Positions 44,045 through 54,460 of a stretch of 64,000 nucleotides of DNA are shown piece by piece. The notes beneath the pieces were generated by a model. The model searched no databases, was not told the DNA's origin, and saw only the letters and a program-made list of their open reading frames with translations. The stretch lies in assembly GCA_028753945.1 (NCBI GenBank), contig JAPNXP010000004.1:558001-622000 (forward strand), in the 5' to 3' direction. The translations under genes and the position numbers were made by a program. Source of the stretch: Hexactinellida sp. DTS-2022 (lineage: Eukaryota; Porifera; Hexactinellida). Numbering within the stretch: position 1 is the stretch's first letter; each line of letters begins with the position of its first letter.

Positions 44045-44580
44045 CAAGGGCTTAAATCCATGCTACAAAGTGGGGGGAACGTTTTCACAGTTTGGGAGAG
44101 GAACTTGCCCTACCAAAACAATTGATTTCCAAACGCTCAAGATTGATCAAGGTCGATTATTAGCACCCATGGCTCGCCCACTTTGGAATACCATCATTTC
44201 GAGACATAGGTTACGATCCGTTTTTTGTGAGCAGCTTATGGACCACTTATCTGGAACGATGGAAAGCTAAGTTCATATTGTGGTCAATACTTGTTATATC
44301 CTGTTTAAGAAGTCGAGTAATTACAACCTAGTTGGGAAGAATAAACTCAAGATGTTATCTATTGACATGAGATAATAGACTTTATTCTTCTCACTTTTTG
44401 GATATAAAATATGAAGAATAAACTTAATTAAATTAGAACAAGGTGTTCTTTCAGAAATTTATTGTATCTCACGACCCCCTAGAATTTTTTTCATGATATT
44501 CACAACCATACTTGAATCCAACCAATACAAAAAGTGGGGGGGATTCGTTCCCCACGTCCCCCCCAGGATTTCCGCCCATG
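44045..44580. mobile_element. 536-bp hAT element, TSD CCTATAAC/CCTTTAAC
   Basis: The ends CAAGGGCTTAAATCC and GGATTTCCGCCCATG are inverted (imperfect). The flanks at 44037-44044 and 44581-44588 match 7 of 8. GTGGGGGG words lie near both ends. The frame 44070-44270 is not a gene. Confidence 0.75.
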
Positions 44581-44929
44581 CCTTTAACTTCACCCGTAGG
44601 ACACTATCCTCTAAGTGCCTTTTGAATGTCACATAACAAATGTGTTGATTTCAAATTTTAATATTTACAAATTTCATAAATATTTGTTATTGTAATTAGA
44701 AAATAACTTAACAAGTACACAATAGACATACAAATAGACTTTAATTTAATTCAAGATTGCGTAGTGGTTTGGAAACCTTGGCAAAATGGTTTGTTAAATG
44801 AATAACATTGTAGCTTTGAAGATAATTCCAATTATCCAACAAAAATACCATTACGTATATAGTCAATAGTATATTCTTAATACACAGTTAATCAATGACA
44901 TTTTCGAATCATATTACAAATAATATTAC

Positions 44930-46123
44930 TCAAAAATGGAAAAAATGTTTCCTACGGTGTACTTTGAGTAATAGTCGCCTACTATCTCCATTATAACCTT
45001 CATAAACTGGAGTATAACGAATGGCAGTAAATCTGTTCCTGATAATCTTTGAAGAACATTTCCAGATAAGATAAGCCAAGAGAGGAAATATTATAGAGAT
45101 CATCGTGAACCACGTGATTATAGGGGAAATGTAATGCGAAAAATTGTGACGTGCAACTGAAATGAGTTTCTTCGAGTTATAATTAAATTCAAATGGAAAT
45201 GGGAAACCGTAAATAATGGTGAATATACATTGATCTAGCGCAAATAATTTGATGGAATCTTGAGCTAAATACTCTGTCACTAGAATGTTATGGAAAAAGA
45301 TTGAAATTATGGAAAGAATGTTGAATATAACATATAACCTATAAGCCAATTTGCTCTGTTTATAACGAACTGGATCCCATTCATAATTAACAATGTCACT
45401 GATACAAGCTCTTAGAATGTAAGCAAGTCTTCTACTTTCGCGGATAAAGTAGAAGTAGTTGATGAGCATCAGAGAAGGGCCGATAATGAAAAGTAGCGGG
45501 AATATTAATAAAATAGAACAGGCCAATAATATAAATACCTGAATAGCCCACCAAGCAGTGTACCTGAATAGAGAATCACGGATAGGATGCACGTGGTAAC
45601 GCTTTTTCAGGAATGTCGTAAGAATAGAAATGAGAGTTAACATGGTACAAAATAAGATGACCACAAAAATTGGAACCAATCGAGCTGCTGGATAATAATA
45701 ATATAACCCGATAGATGGATGGACAGAACAGTTTGGTGTTATTGAGCTGACTCTTTTCCTTACTTCAGGATGTCGAGTTGTATAGGTAATTAATGGTATA
45801 GATATCGAAATATATAATAAAATAATAATCTCAAATGATAAAATACAAATAGAAAATATATAATTTATTATTTCAGTTTTGAAATTATAAAGTTGTTTAC
45901 ATTTGTCAATATTGCCTAGTTCATATGTTGATAGCTCCAAAAACTTTTTATAATCGCCTACCTTTCGAAAAAGTTGCAATGAAATAGAAATAAGAAAATA
46001 AATTCCAAGGATTATCATCAATAGGAAAAGTACAAAATAAATGCAATCCTGTAAAAAAAATACATTAAACAACATTGCAAATTTCAGTAAATATGAACAG
46101 TAAATAGAACAATATATGATCAT
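44930..46123 (-). CDS. Multipass membrane protein, unknown family
   Basis: An intact 397-aa frame without introns. Hydrophobic spans lie at about 27-50 (IYFVLFLLMIILGIYFLISI), 88-112, 150-171 (VPIFVVILFCTMLTLISILT), 190-224 (possibly two spans), 265-285 and 336-360. This predicts six or seven membrane passes. A conserved-looking soluble segment between spans reads FIRESRRLAYILRACISDIV then NYEWDPVRYK. The tail is basic (LLLKVHRRKHFFHF). There is no signature of a GPCR, channel or transporter I can name; multipass proteins with an ESRRL..EWDPVRxK-like loop are known to me only as uncharacterised invertebrate proteins. A degenerate same-strand copy lies at 59515-60490. Confidence 0.68.
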   Translation of the reverse strand: MIIYCSIYCSYLLKFAMLFNVFFLQDCIYFVLFLLMIILGIYFLISISLQLFRKVGDYKKFLELSTYELGNIDKCKQLYNFKTEIINYIFSICILSFEIIILLYISISIPLITYTTRHPEVRKRVSSITPNCSVHPSIGLYYYYPAARLVPIFVVILFCTMLTLISILTTFLKKRYHVHPIRDSLFRYTAWWAIQVFILLACSILLIFPLLFIIGPSLMLINYFYFIRESRRLAYILRACISDIVNYEWDPVRYKQSKLAYRLYVIFNILSIISIFFHNILVTEYLAQDSIKLFALDQCIFTIIYGFPFPFEFNYNSKKLISVARHNFSHYISPIITWFTMISIIFPLLAYLIWKCSSKIIRNRFTAIRYTPVYEGYNGDSRRLLLKVHRRKHFFHF

Positions 46124-46824
46124 AAATAGAACAATATTTATTTATACTACAGACTATCCATCCTAAAGGTAAACAAATTTTATGAAGTAATCCTGTTAAT
46201 ATATTCATATCCTCGGTAGGATAATTTGCAAATAACTGATTTTACAGACAAATTTTCCTTACACAAGAATATACGTATACGTAATATTATTTATAGAAAT
46301 TTCAATCATGTAATATAATCTCATCATTACAAAGTATATATTCATCCTTAAAAATCCTACCTTAATAATCTATATTTGTTTGATTATTTACAACAAAGCA
46401 ATATAATATTCATTGCTTAATATGGAAGTTTTGGCCAACAGCACATAAACGGATTACCAATAACTATTGCAAGGAGACAAAAATACCAATTTATATTTTT
46501 GGGGAAAATACGGCTTAATATCAGTGAGGCAACCTACAATTGTTTTTATATAATATTTCCGACTTCTTTAGAAGTTAGACACAGTATTATAATGTGCAAC
46601 CTTTCAATTAGATAGTTCCTACTACGTAGTTGCCTGTATATTGGAAATGATTGGTTAAAAATAGATTTAACCTCACAAACAGCTTCAAAGTTCATCTTTG
46701 AGAAATGATGGAATGTGCGAAATAGCAGCTTTAATATCCCAATTTAATATTCCAACGAAAGCTTTTTTATCTAGATTTTTTAAACTTTCTCTAATCTCTT
46801 GTAACTAATATTATAAACTAATCC
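46124..46824. other. Upstream of membrane protein gene; nothing recognised
   Basis: AT-rich intergenic DNA between the divergently oriented membrane-protein gene and MULE remnant. No clear MULE left terminus is visible. Confidence 0.4.
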
Positions 46825-48265
46825 ATGACACAATTACTAGAGTTAGTTACAATATTTTTAGATAATTTCTTCTTTCAGGTGCAAACAAGTTTGTACGAAC
46901 TATGGTTATCAGTATTTACAAAGACAATGTTCATAAATGAGGAACAAACACTAAAGGTTACGTATAGGAATATAGGGATTTATAGTTTTCTTCAAACCTC
47001 TGACTGGGTATGTGAAAAGCGTGGACTATGTAATGCTCGAATTAATACAACCCAAGGGGGTATAGTTATTAAACCAACTGAAGTTAGTGAAATAGTTTCT
47101 AGTCATTCACATGGACCTGATCCAGGACGTTCCCAAATGTTGAAAGCTTATCAGTCAATGAAAGAGTGTGCATCAAACTCGGAGAGAAACCTCGATTGAT
47201 TTTATCAAAAGGCATGACCAAACTCGATGAAACTAGTATAATAGCGCTACCTAGACTCGATTCAGTAAAACGAACGCTACGCAGACATAATTGTTTAGAT
47301 GAAGACACTAGTATTAAGCATCAGCTGCAGAGATGATTATACCTGACAAATACAGGATTACTCTAAAGGGTGAATTATTCTTAGTCTACGATTCTGGAAT
47401 TGGAGATTCAAACCGTATGTTAATTTTCAGTGCACCTAAAATGCTTTCATTACTGCAAGAGTCTCAAAGTTGGTATGCAGATGGCACCATCAAAGTTGTA
47501 CCTGAGCAATTCTTCCAACTTTACACTATTCATGCCGAAAAAGGTAGTACTATAATTTCATGCATATATGCACTACTGACTAACAAAACTCAAGCCACCT
47601 ATAAGAAACTATTCACAAAAATTCTTGAAATAAATACTGAATTAAACCCTTTTCTAATTATGGTGGATTTTGAGAAGGCCTCCATTAATGCATTTGAAGA
47701 GAAATTTCTTAGCGTAGTGTCAGGTTGTTTTTTCCACCTGTCACAAAATATTTATCGCAAGATACAATCAGCTGGGCTTACTAACCAATATATTGAAGAT
47801 CCAAATTTCGCTCTCCAAATAAAAATGTTACCCAGTTTAGCATTTGTTCCCGAAGACAAAGTTATTCAATCTTTTATAGCACTGATGGTAGAATTTCCAA
47901 CAACTGCTATAGAAATTGCAGAATACTTTGAAGACACTTATATTGGAAGAATATTGCCAAACAATACCAGAAAAATTCCACCATTTCCAAAAAGAATATG
48001 GAACCAATATACTCGAGTTAATTTGCACGTCGCTCGAACCAATAATTCTGTAGAAGGGTGGCATAATTGTTTTCAATCTGGCATTAGTTGTGCTCACCCA
48101 AGTTTTTCAAAGCTTTTGCATTTTTTACAGCTTGAGCAATCTTTGCAAGAAGCGAAGTTAGCAAAATGGAAGTCTGGTGATGTTATATCTCATTCTAAAG
48201 ATTCTATAGCCAGGAGCAAGCGCATCGTAGCAATTGTTACAGATTTTAAAATAGGGATATTATAA
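46825..48265 (+). pseudogene. FLYWCH/MULE transposase, best preserved copy, frameshifted
   Basis: The N-terminal frame (to 47199) has a FLYWCH-type finger: SDWVCEKRGLCNARI and SSHSHGPD supply W, C, C, H and H. The next frame gives RLILSKG, then IIALPRLDSVKRTLRRHN, a typical MULE linker, ending at a stop near 47331. The 310-aa frame 47333-48265 holds the transposase core: D50 in SWYADGTIKVVP, D112 in FLIMVDFEKASINAF, C132/H135 in CFFHLSQNIYRKI, and E241 in ARTNNSVEGWHN. The DDE triad is therefore intact, and only two frame changes separate it from the finger region. One of the frame breaks could be an undetected intron, but no consensus sites are evident. Downstream lies a 15-bp repeat array (48437-48580). 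Confidence 0.82.
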
Positions 48266-48436
48266 CTTATCTGAAAGGAATTGCTCATAATTTTAACTTT
48301 TAATTATTTTGTTTCAATAATTGCTTTTCCGTTGTTACTATGCTCATTTATTCATTTCAGTAATTATTTGCTTTTTCTATTATTACTTACTTAATCATTG
48401 ATTAAATGCTTATAGTTAAATTCATATTCTAAATAA

Positions 48437-48580
48437 TCCGTCGACGAAATGTCCGTTCGACGAAATGTCCCTTCGACGAAATGTCCCTTCGACGAAATGT
48501 CCGTCGACGAAATGTCCGTCGACGAAATGTCCGTCGACGAAGTGTCCGTCGACGAAGTGTCCGTCGACGAAGTGTCCGTT
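48437..48580. repeat. 15-bp minisatellite CGTCGACGAAATGTC, nine or ten units
   Basis: Units TCCGTCGACGAAATG, with variants CCTTCGACGAAATG and CCGTCGACGAAGTG, are arranged so that the AAATG and AAGTG forms cluster at opposite ends. It begins 170 bp after the MULE stop and ends at the next MITE. It shares CGAAATGTC with the array behind the MULE at 36485. Confidence 0.9.
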
Positions 48581-48674
48581 TACCGTTCATAATAGAGAGA
48601 CCTCATAATAAGCGAACTTAACTTAATAGTAAGTTAATACAAATCCTATGTAATTGTTAAATTGGGACCGTAGG

Positions 48675-49505
48675 CAGTGCCGAATTAAGGTCTTCGTAGG
48701 CCCTAGGCACTTTGAAGATACCAGGCAGCAATTAGGCCCCAAATTTTTCGTTAGTAGGTCCCAAATCTTTCAAAGGCTCTAGGCACAGTACCTACTGTGC
48801 CTATTGGTAACACGAATTTGTTAACCGAAACAATAAGAATTTATAAGATATCGGCTATTATGTCAGGTTATCTCCGAGCAGTAAACCTTCAACATTATTT
48901 CATCTAATATTGATTTTCTTTATAGTTTGTTAATCCAGTTAGTAGAACTCGGATAAGAAGTACACTCGGTTAATACGTACTACAGTACACCCACGCTAAT
49001 CCGAACAGATGTGTTCCGATTCAAAAATCTTCTGTTCCGATTAGTGAATTCGTTCGGATTAGTGAAGTAATGCATTTTCTATGGGCATCTATAACTGAGA
49101 ATCTCGATAATCCGAACCAAATATGTACAAACCTTGTTAATCCGCACTAAACATCTAGTACACCATAAATACTTGCCTGAGACTTATTCTTTATACTTCC
49201 ATTGCAATTTACGATTTTTTACAACACTTATTGGAAGAATATTTTGGTTTCTCCTGTTCGGATTAGTGGGGTTCGAATTAGCGAGGGTATACTGTATTTC
49301 TTTCAAAGCAAAAATTTATTATCATAAGTAAGACGTACAGTAGGATAGTACATAGGATAGTACATACGAATTTTTGTTTCCCGAAGTGGTACGTCTGATC
49401 CGAGTTCCACTGTATATATTTTAGGCTCCCAACTTTCGTAAGTCCCCAAACCTTCGTAGGCCTGGGGCACAGTGCCTCTAGTGCCCTATGGATAATCCGG
49501 CCCTG
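48675..49505. mobile_element. 831-bp hAT element, TSD ACCGTAGG/ACAGTAGG
   Basis: The ends CAGTGCCGAATTAAGG and GGATAATCCGGCCCTG are inverted. They resemble the ends of the hAT at 7255-8380 (CAGGACCGGATTAAC), so it may be mobilised by the same source. The flanks at 48667-48674 and 49506-49513 match 7 of 8. GTAGGC..GGGCAC words lie inside. It contains two further nested MITEs. Confidence 0.82.
48941..49431. mobile_element. MITE CAGTAGAACTCGG with nested MITE
   Basis: The ends AGTAGAACTCGGATAAG and CTGATCCGAGTTCCACTG are inverted, next to TA. Inside, 48983-49294 is another TA-flanked element with ends CAGTACACCCACGCTAATCC and GAATTAGCGAGGGTATACTG and several TCCGAAC/GTTCGGATTAG words. Together with the surrounding elements this makes four levels. 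Confidence 0.78.
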
Positions 49506-49576
49506 ACAGTAGGGGTTGTTCATAATAAAAAATCTTCATATTAAGCAGACGAAATCTTGTTCATAATAAGCAGACC

Positions 49577-50239
49577 TGACTGTATAGTAAATGTACTTCA
49601 TGGTTTGATATATTTTTCACATCTCTATAGTATAGCAAGCAGTAAAGATAAATACACAAATTTCAAAATAACTTGGAATATTTCCAAATTCAAGGCTTAT
49701 AGCAATAATATCTAGTAAAATGTTTTGATGGGATTGGTAAGTATACAAACCTAGGGAAAACTTATCCCTACGGGCCTTACACTCATTTAGGGCGTACAAC
49801 TTGGCCTAAGGCCAAAAAACCATACAGCTCACCCAGAGGGAGCGCTTGAACTCCGATACAAGAGTAGTTTTAATGTTAGTAGCAAATTATTAGTGTACAA
49901 CTTAATCAATAAATGAATGTATAATATTGTAGAAGTTTATCACTGCCTGTCTAAAATTTTCTGAGAGAAACTGAAAAATTGTCTTAATTGGATCATTTAT
50001 AGCAGAATTTTAGTATGTAAAGCTAAATTGCATATGGCTAATTCACTGCTAAATCCACAACCATGATAACAGAATGCTTGTTGAGTTTCTCTTTTAAACT
50101 CCCCGAAATGCGAAGAACACAATGAATTGACTTGTAGTAAAACATGCTCAACTACTAAAGATTGGTTAGGACACATTACACTGAATAGTAATTGCATCAT
50201 CAATAGTTATAGTCCTATATTGGTTACGAATGTATTTAT
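49577..50239. other. Intergenic, nothing recognised
   Basis: No supported gene or paired repeat. Chance frames only. Confidence 0.35.
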
Positions 50240-50560
50240 AACATTTGTACCATTGGTTCACCGCGAATGGAATTTGCCATGCAATGGATTGTAGGCAATA
50301 ACAGATTTGAATAGCATAACCTGTACTCTGAATTTGTTCCCAATCAAAGTTGTGAGATGAATCTACTTAAATGCCAATTAATTTCATAATCAAGACTATA
50401 GGGAAGGCTTTCGTCCACAATTTGACGATGGATACTAATCATTGCATCGAAACGGATATCGGTAAGGTATAGCGAATCGGAAGAATTTTTATTTGATAGA
50501 TTGCAATTGTTTGCACTCTTGAGAAAATGAATTTTGACCATGATGTGGCACATAATCTGT
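50240..50560 (-). pseudogene. Fragment of the glycosyltransferase-like gene
   Basis: The minus-strand frame at 50344-50553 reads SSDSLYLTDIRFDAMISIHR then VDESLPYSLDYEINWHLS, clearly matching residues of the intact gene at 51840-52931 (SIDSLYLTAVHFDAMFNAF; VDEILPYSLDYEINWHLS). Below 50344 the match continues as a decayed counterpart of AYNPMHRKYPVRG. It lacks the N-terminal half. It is an inverted partial duplicate about 1.3 kb from the parent. Confidence 0.8.
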
Positions 50561-50579
50561 TATATCTATTTCGGAATCT

Positions 50580-50778
50580 TGTTCAACAACAATAAATATT
50601 CACATTATAAATTTGTAAATGCGAAATTCGTAATTAGCGCACTTGTTTACCTATTATAATAGTTGGAAGTTAGCTTTTATCTCTATTATAAATGCTGTAT
50701 CTATTCCTCCCATCACTTTAAATCAACACGAACCACCAAACAAACACACACCAATCGAGTCTTAATTAATCATATAGA
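50580..50778 (-). mobile_element. Helitron-like family B 5' fragment
   Basis: On the minus strand it has TCTATATGATTAATTAAGAC, a GT-rich tract, then AAAGTGATGGGAGGAATAG and the start of one 140-bp unit to about 50580. The 3' module is missing. Confidence 0.68.
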
Positions 50779-50869
50779 TACCCCATCAAGGAAAATAAAT
50801 GCAGATATAGTATACTCCATTTACCTGGGAATTGGATACAAAAAAACATTTATAACTAATAAGTTTAAC

Positions 50870-51425
50870 TTGTGACTTGGATTGTAAATTACTCGCACTT
50901 AATTTAGTTCAGTGTCTGCTATTCGGGAGCCAAGGTATGCCAAATAATTAATTAATGCCATTTACTATTGCTTTTGTATAATAAACTGTTGAATAAATTA
51001 TTTTCCTCACACTCATCGATTTGCCATGCATTATGAAGATAAATCCTGGGCTAGTAAATTGCTTATCAAAATTGGTAGTAATCACATGCATATTTTATTG
51101 ACGTAAACTAACAGTAAATTACCAAAGGAACTAACGAAAGTGATGGGAACAAAACTGCATTAGTCAAAGCATGCAATTTCGGAAATATGTAGGTGAAAAG
51201 ACTAAATAATCAACCTCAAGAACTGAGAGGGGAATTTTGATATATGTGCTTTATAATGCCTCTCATGACGTCATAATCCCGTTATTTTGCTAAAAACAAC
51301 AACAGTAGAAATTAACCTAGCATGTAAGTTTTAAGATCTCTAAAGCATATGATATTTCCTATTAATTCTGGAGAAACACACAAACATACACAAAAACAAA
51401 CAAACACAGAAAAAATGTGCTATTA
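50870..51425 (-). mobile_element. Helitron-like family A body, truncated copy
   Basis: Closely similar to 63190-64000 and 35035-35545: ACTTGGATTGTAAATTACTC, GGAGCCAAGGTATGCCAAAT, CATGCAATTTCGGAAATATG, TGACGTCATAATCCC, and TATTAATTCTGGAGAAACAC at the 5' side. Orientation is minus. The 3' hairpin module is not present at its left edge. Confidence 0.7.
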
Positions 51426-51839
51426 ATATACTGTATCTAAAATGATTCTAAAGATGCTAGATAGATGATAAATTTGTTAAAAAGGATTCTAAGTAACTAC
51501 GTGGTGATGTTACAAATCGTTCCAATACCACACACAGAGCAGGAGTACTTCATATAACAAGTGATAGTCCTACATTGTTTACCAAAGTGTTTATAATCAT
51601 TATTACAAAGTCCACATTGCTTATTTCTTTTTCTTTCATATATCAATTCTTACCATTTGATTTCTCGGACTAGTCTTACTTATTTTAACTATCGTCACAA
51701 TTTGCACTAGTAAAGTAAATCTAGACAATGTATTTAAATTTGAGAGGTAAAACAATTTTCCAGTAATTGTGTACGTATTTTATTTATAAACTATTTGTGT
51801 TTGAACTTTTAGAATCCTTTTATCTCTAATTCAACATCA

Positions 51840-52931
51840 TTGAGGATAACAATGATCAGTTCTATTATCTACAAAATAAAAACATCTTGGAAAGCGAAGC
51901 TACTTTTGGTCTGCTTTGTCTATTTCATTACAATCCACCTCATATTATTTAAGGAATATCTCTTGAGTGTAAGTCCGCAAGTGCAATTAGGTAAAGTTAT
52001 TCCATATTTTACAAGTGACCACTTAGCACAAAAGAAATTCGCCTACCTCGTCCAGACTGAACAATGTCTATCTGAATTATTTATGTTGTCTGAATATTTA
52101 TCAAATTCTGCTGAATGTCAATGCGATGTAATTGTTTTCGGTTATGAGGGAAAATGTTTGGATAATAGACATAATCACATTGTCTATTTATATGAACCAA
52201 ATTCTACATTAAATACTGGCAGAAATCTTTTGTATTCAATTGCCAGAAAACGGAATGTCTCATATCTCTACTACATTTTCATTGATGGGGATATTTATTT
52301 CAAATACAATGAAACAATTGCTTCAAAAGCTATGTTGACAAAATCTCCGTTGCGTTCCTTTGAGCAGTTTTTAATTGAACAAGAGCCCGGAATAGGCATA
52401 ACAGATTATGTCTATCATCATGGTGTAAAATTCATTATCCCAAGAGTGCAGAAGAATTGCAATGTCAATGCGAAAACAGATCTATCAAATAGAACTTCCA
52501 TCGATTCACTATACCTTACCGCTGTTCATTTCGATGCAATGTTTAACGCATTCCATCGTGAAATTGTGGACGAAATCCTTCCCTATAGTCTCGATTATGA
52601 AATTAACTGGCATTTGAGCCAAGTTCATCTCACAACTTTAATTGAGCTCAATTTCAGAGGACAGGTTATGCTATTCCGACCTGTTATTGCCTACAATCCA
52701 ATGCATAGGAAATACCCAGTTCGCGGCAAACCTCTCCCCATAACTTGGCCCAAAATAGTGATGAAAATAGTGTTGTCTATGCCTAAAAAGTATCAAGATA
52801 ATGTTTGGGCGAATCAGTTTATTGAGGATCCTATGGAATATACAAATAACTCTCTGACAATGTGTTTTACACGACCAATTCATGATTCGTTTAAAATGTA
52901 TTCCCATTTTGAACTAAATTGGTCTGTATAG
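51840..52931 (+). CDS. Type II membrane glycosyltransferase-like protein
   Basis: An intact 363-aa, intronless frame. Residues about 19-37 (AKLLLVCFVYFITIHLILF) form a signal anchor after a short basic cytosolic tail, as in Golgi glycosyltransferases. The luminal part has Cys pairs (C76, C93, C95, C106), the motif NTGRNLLYSIARKRN at 125-139, and the DXD-type metal/nucleotide-sugar site FIDGDIYF (D149-D151). N-glycosylation sequons include N121, N139 and N157. The downstream region (SIDSLYLTAVHFDAMFNAF; SLDYEINWHLSQVHL) carries acids typical of an acceptor/catalytic pocket. I cannot name the GT family or sugar. M5 is a second possible start (the first ATG is only four codons earlier). An inverted broken fragment lies at 50240-50560. 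Confidence 0.72.
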   Translation: MRITMISSIIYKIKTSWKAKLLLVCFVYFITIHLILFKEYLLSVSPQVQLGKVIPYFTSDHLAQKKFAYLVQTEQCLSELFMLSEYLSNSAECQCDVIVFGYEGKCLDNRHNHIVYLYEPNSTLNTGRNLLYSIARKRNVSYLYYIFIDGDIYFKYNETIASKAMLTKSPLRSFEQFLIEQEPGIGITDYVYHHGVKFIIPRVQKNCNVNAKTDLSNRTSIDSLYLTAVHFDAMFNAFHREIVDEILPYSLDYEINWHLSQVHLTTLIELNFRGQVMLFRPVIAYNPMHRKYPVRGKPLPITWPKIVMKIVLSMPKKYQDNVWANQFIEDPMEYTNNSLTMCFTRPIHDSFKMYSHFELNWSV

Positions 52932-53125
52932 GTGTTTGATTTTGCATCCATTGGATCTCTTCTAAGTGTCTAATTCTAATACTTGTATTCGTAGGAACTC
53001 CAATAGTATGTAGCTGCAGTACTCATGTGAATATCCAGCTAAATGTTGAACGAATTTCAACTGTTCACCTTAGAGTTTAGATTATTCTTTGACTTAATTT
53101 AATTTATGATATGTTTCTTAATATA

Positions 53126-54347
53126 TCTATCTATATATTAAAAGAGGAATGTTTTGTGGTTTTGGATGTTTGTCCAGAATTAATTGGAAGACTACAAGTC
53201 CCAGAAAGCTGAAAATTTGTATACAGGGGTAATTTTGTACTGCGACAACGATCTATTGGTTTTTGAAACAAAATAACGGGATTATGACGTCACAGTTGCG
53301 TAAAGAGATATTTTGTACTAGCTGCCCAATTTTGCTCCGATTGTAGAAAATTCAAAGCATTAGACGTACACTAAATTTCTACACCTGATAGCAGTTCACG
53401 AATTCCCATTTTACTTCTGATAGTGACACAGTTAATTAATTAGTCCCTGAACTAATCAACCATAAATAGTGTATCGTACCAACACAGGTATAGCAAAGTG
53501 CAAAATCGATTTTCAATTGTGTTCTTTTGCAAACAATTCAAGTAAGAGTGATTAACGAAAGTTATTAGTTCAAATGTATCATATTATTCTTAGCACTATG
53601 TGGGTGATCTGATTTGTTTGGTTAACAAGAATGCACTCAGTAGTTAACTTCTCTAATGCATTGTTTATTTATTACACCTATATTGGCTTCCTATTAATAA
53701 GACAATTAATGGAATTACGTAATTTCGAACCTATACTGAAATTATGAAATTAATTAAGTAGTTGATTCATCAAGGATTTAGGATCTGTCTAATTATTAGA
53801 TTGATATGTTTATTATTACTATCAATTAAATCAAATATTTTACAACCCTAGATTTAACCATTATTATGCAGAGATTAAATCCAGGCTAAGTAAATTACTT
53901 TGCAATATAATATACTGAAATAAATAATTGCGTATAATTTATCAGCCACGGGTTTCAATTTATTTGAGCTAACAACCTAACCTTTTAATGGAGCTGAAAT
54001 GAGCTACCTTAATTAAGAATTATTGAGCCAATATCATATATTATTAACTAATAATTAATAACTAATAAGTAATGAGAATAGCATACATAACACATCATTT
54101 CCCAAACAGATTACATTAACGAATCACAACCCAGAATGAATTTAAGCGCGCGTTAAGTAGTGTGTGTAATATACTAGCCACAGGTTAACTTATTTATTAT
54201 TAATATTACTGTCTTTTAGAGGAGGGAAAGGCCGCGAAGCGGCCGTTAATTGCATCGCGTAGTGCCTAACACGAACAAACAAAGGTCGCGAAGCGACCTT
54301 TGTGAGAGAGTGATCCGTCGCGAAGCGACCGAGACCGAAGGGCTCGT
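53126..54347 (+). mobile_element. Helitron-like family A, complete non-autonomous copy
   Basis: It begins TCTATCTATATATTAAAAG, then TTTGTCCAGAATTAATTGG, CCCAGAAAGCTGAAAATTTG and TACTGCGACAACGATCTATTGG. A ~1-kb AT-rich body follows with TGACGTCA at 53286. The 3' module has GGCCGC-GAA-GCGGCC, AAAGGTCGC-GAA-GCGACCTTT, GTCGC-GAA-GCGAC and CGAGACC-GAA-GGGCTCG hairpins and ends GGGCTCGT at 54347. Similarity of the 5' end to animal Helitron 5' termini (TCTATATATTAAAA) and the hairpin just before the 3' end support a Helitron/Helentron class. There is no CTRR terminus and no Rep-helicase gene. Confidence 0.72.
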
Positions 54348-54349
54348 AT

Positions 54350-54370
54350 TATTAAATCTCGATTGTTGTT

Positions 54371-54460
<90 letters not shown>

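Larger units (their letters stand above)
48585..49576. mobile_element. CAGTCAGGTCTGC MITE split by a hAT
   Basis: Left part: TTCATAATAGAGAGACCTCATAATAAGCGAACTTAA to 48674. Right part: 49506-49576, ending GTTCATAATAAGCAGACCTGACTG then TA. The family is the same as 5312-5509, here inverted. The outer left tip is missing. The hAT at 48675-49505 interrupts it. Confidence 0.8.
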
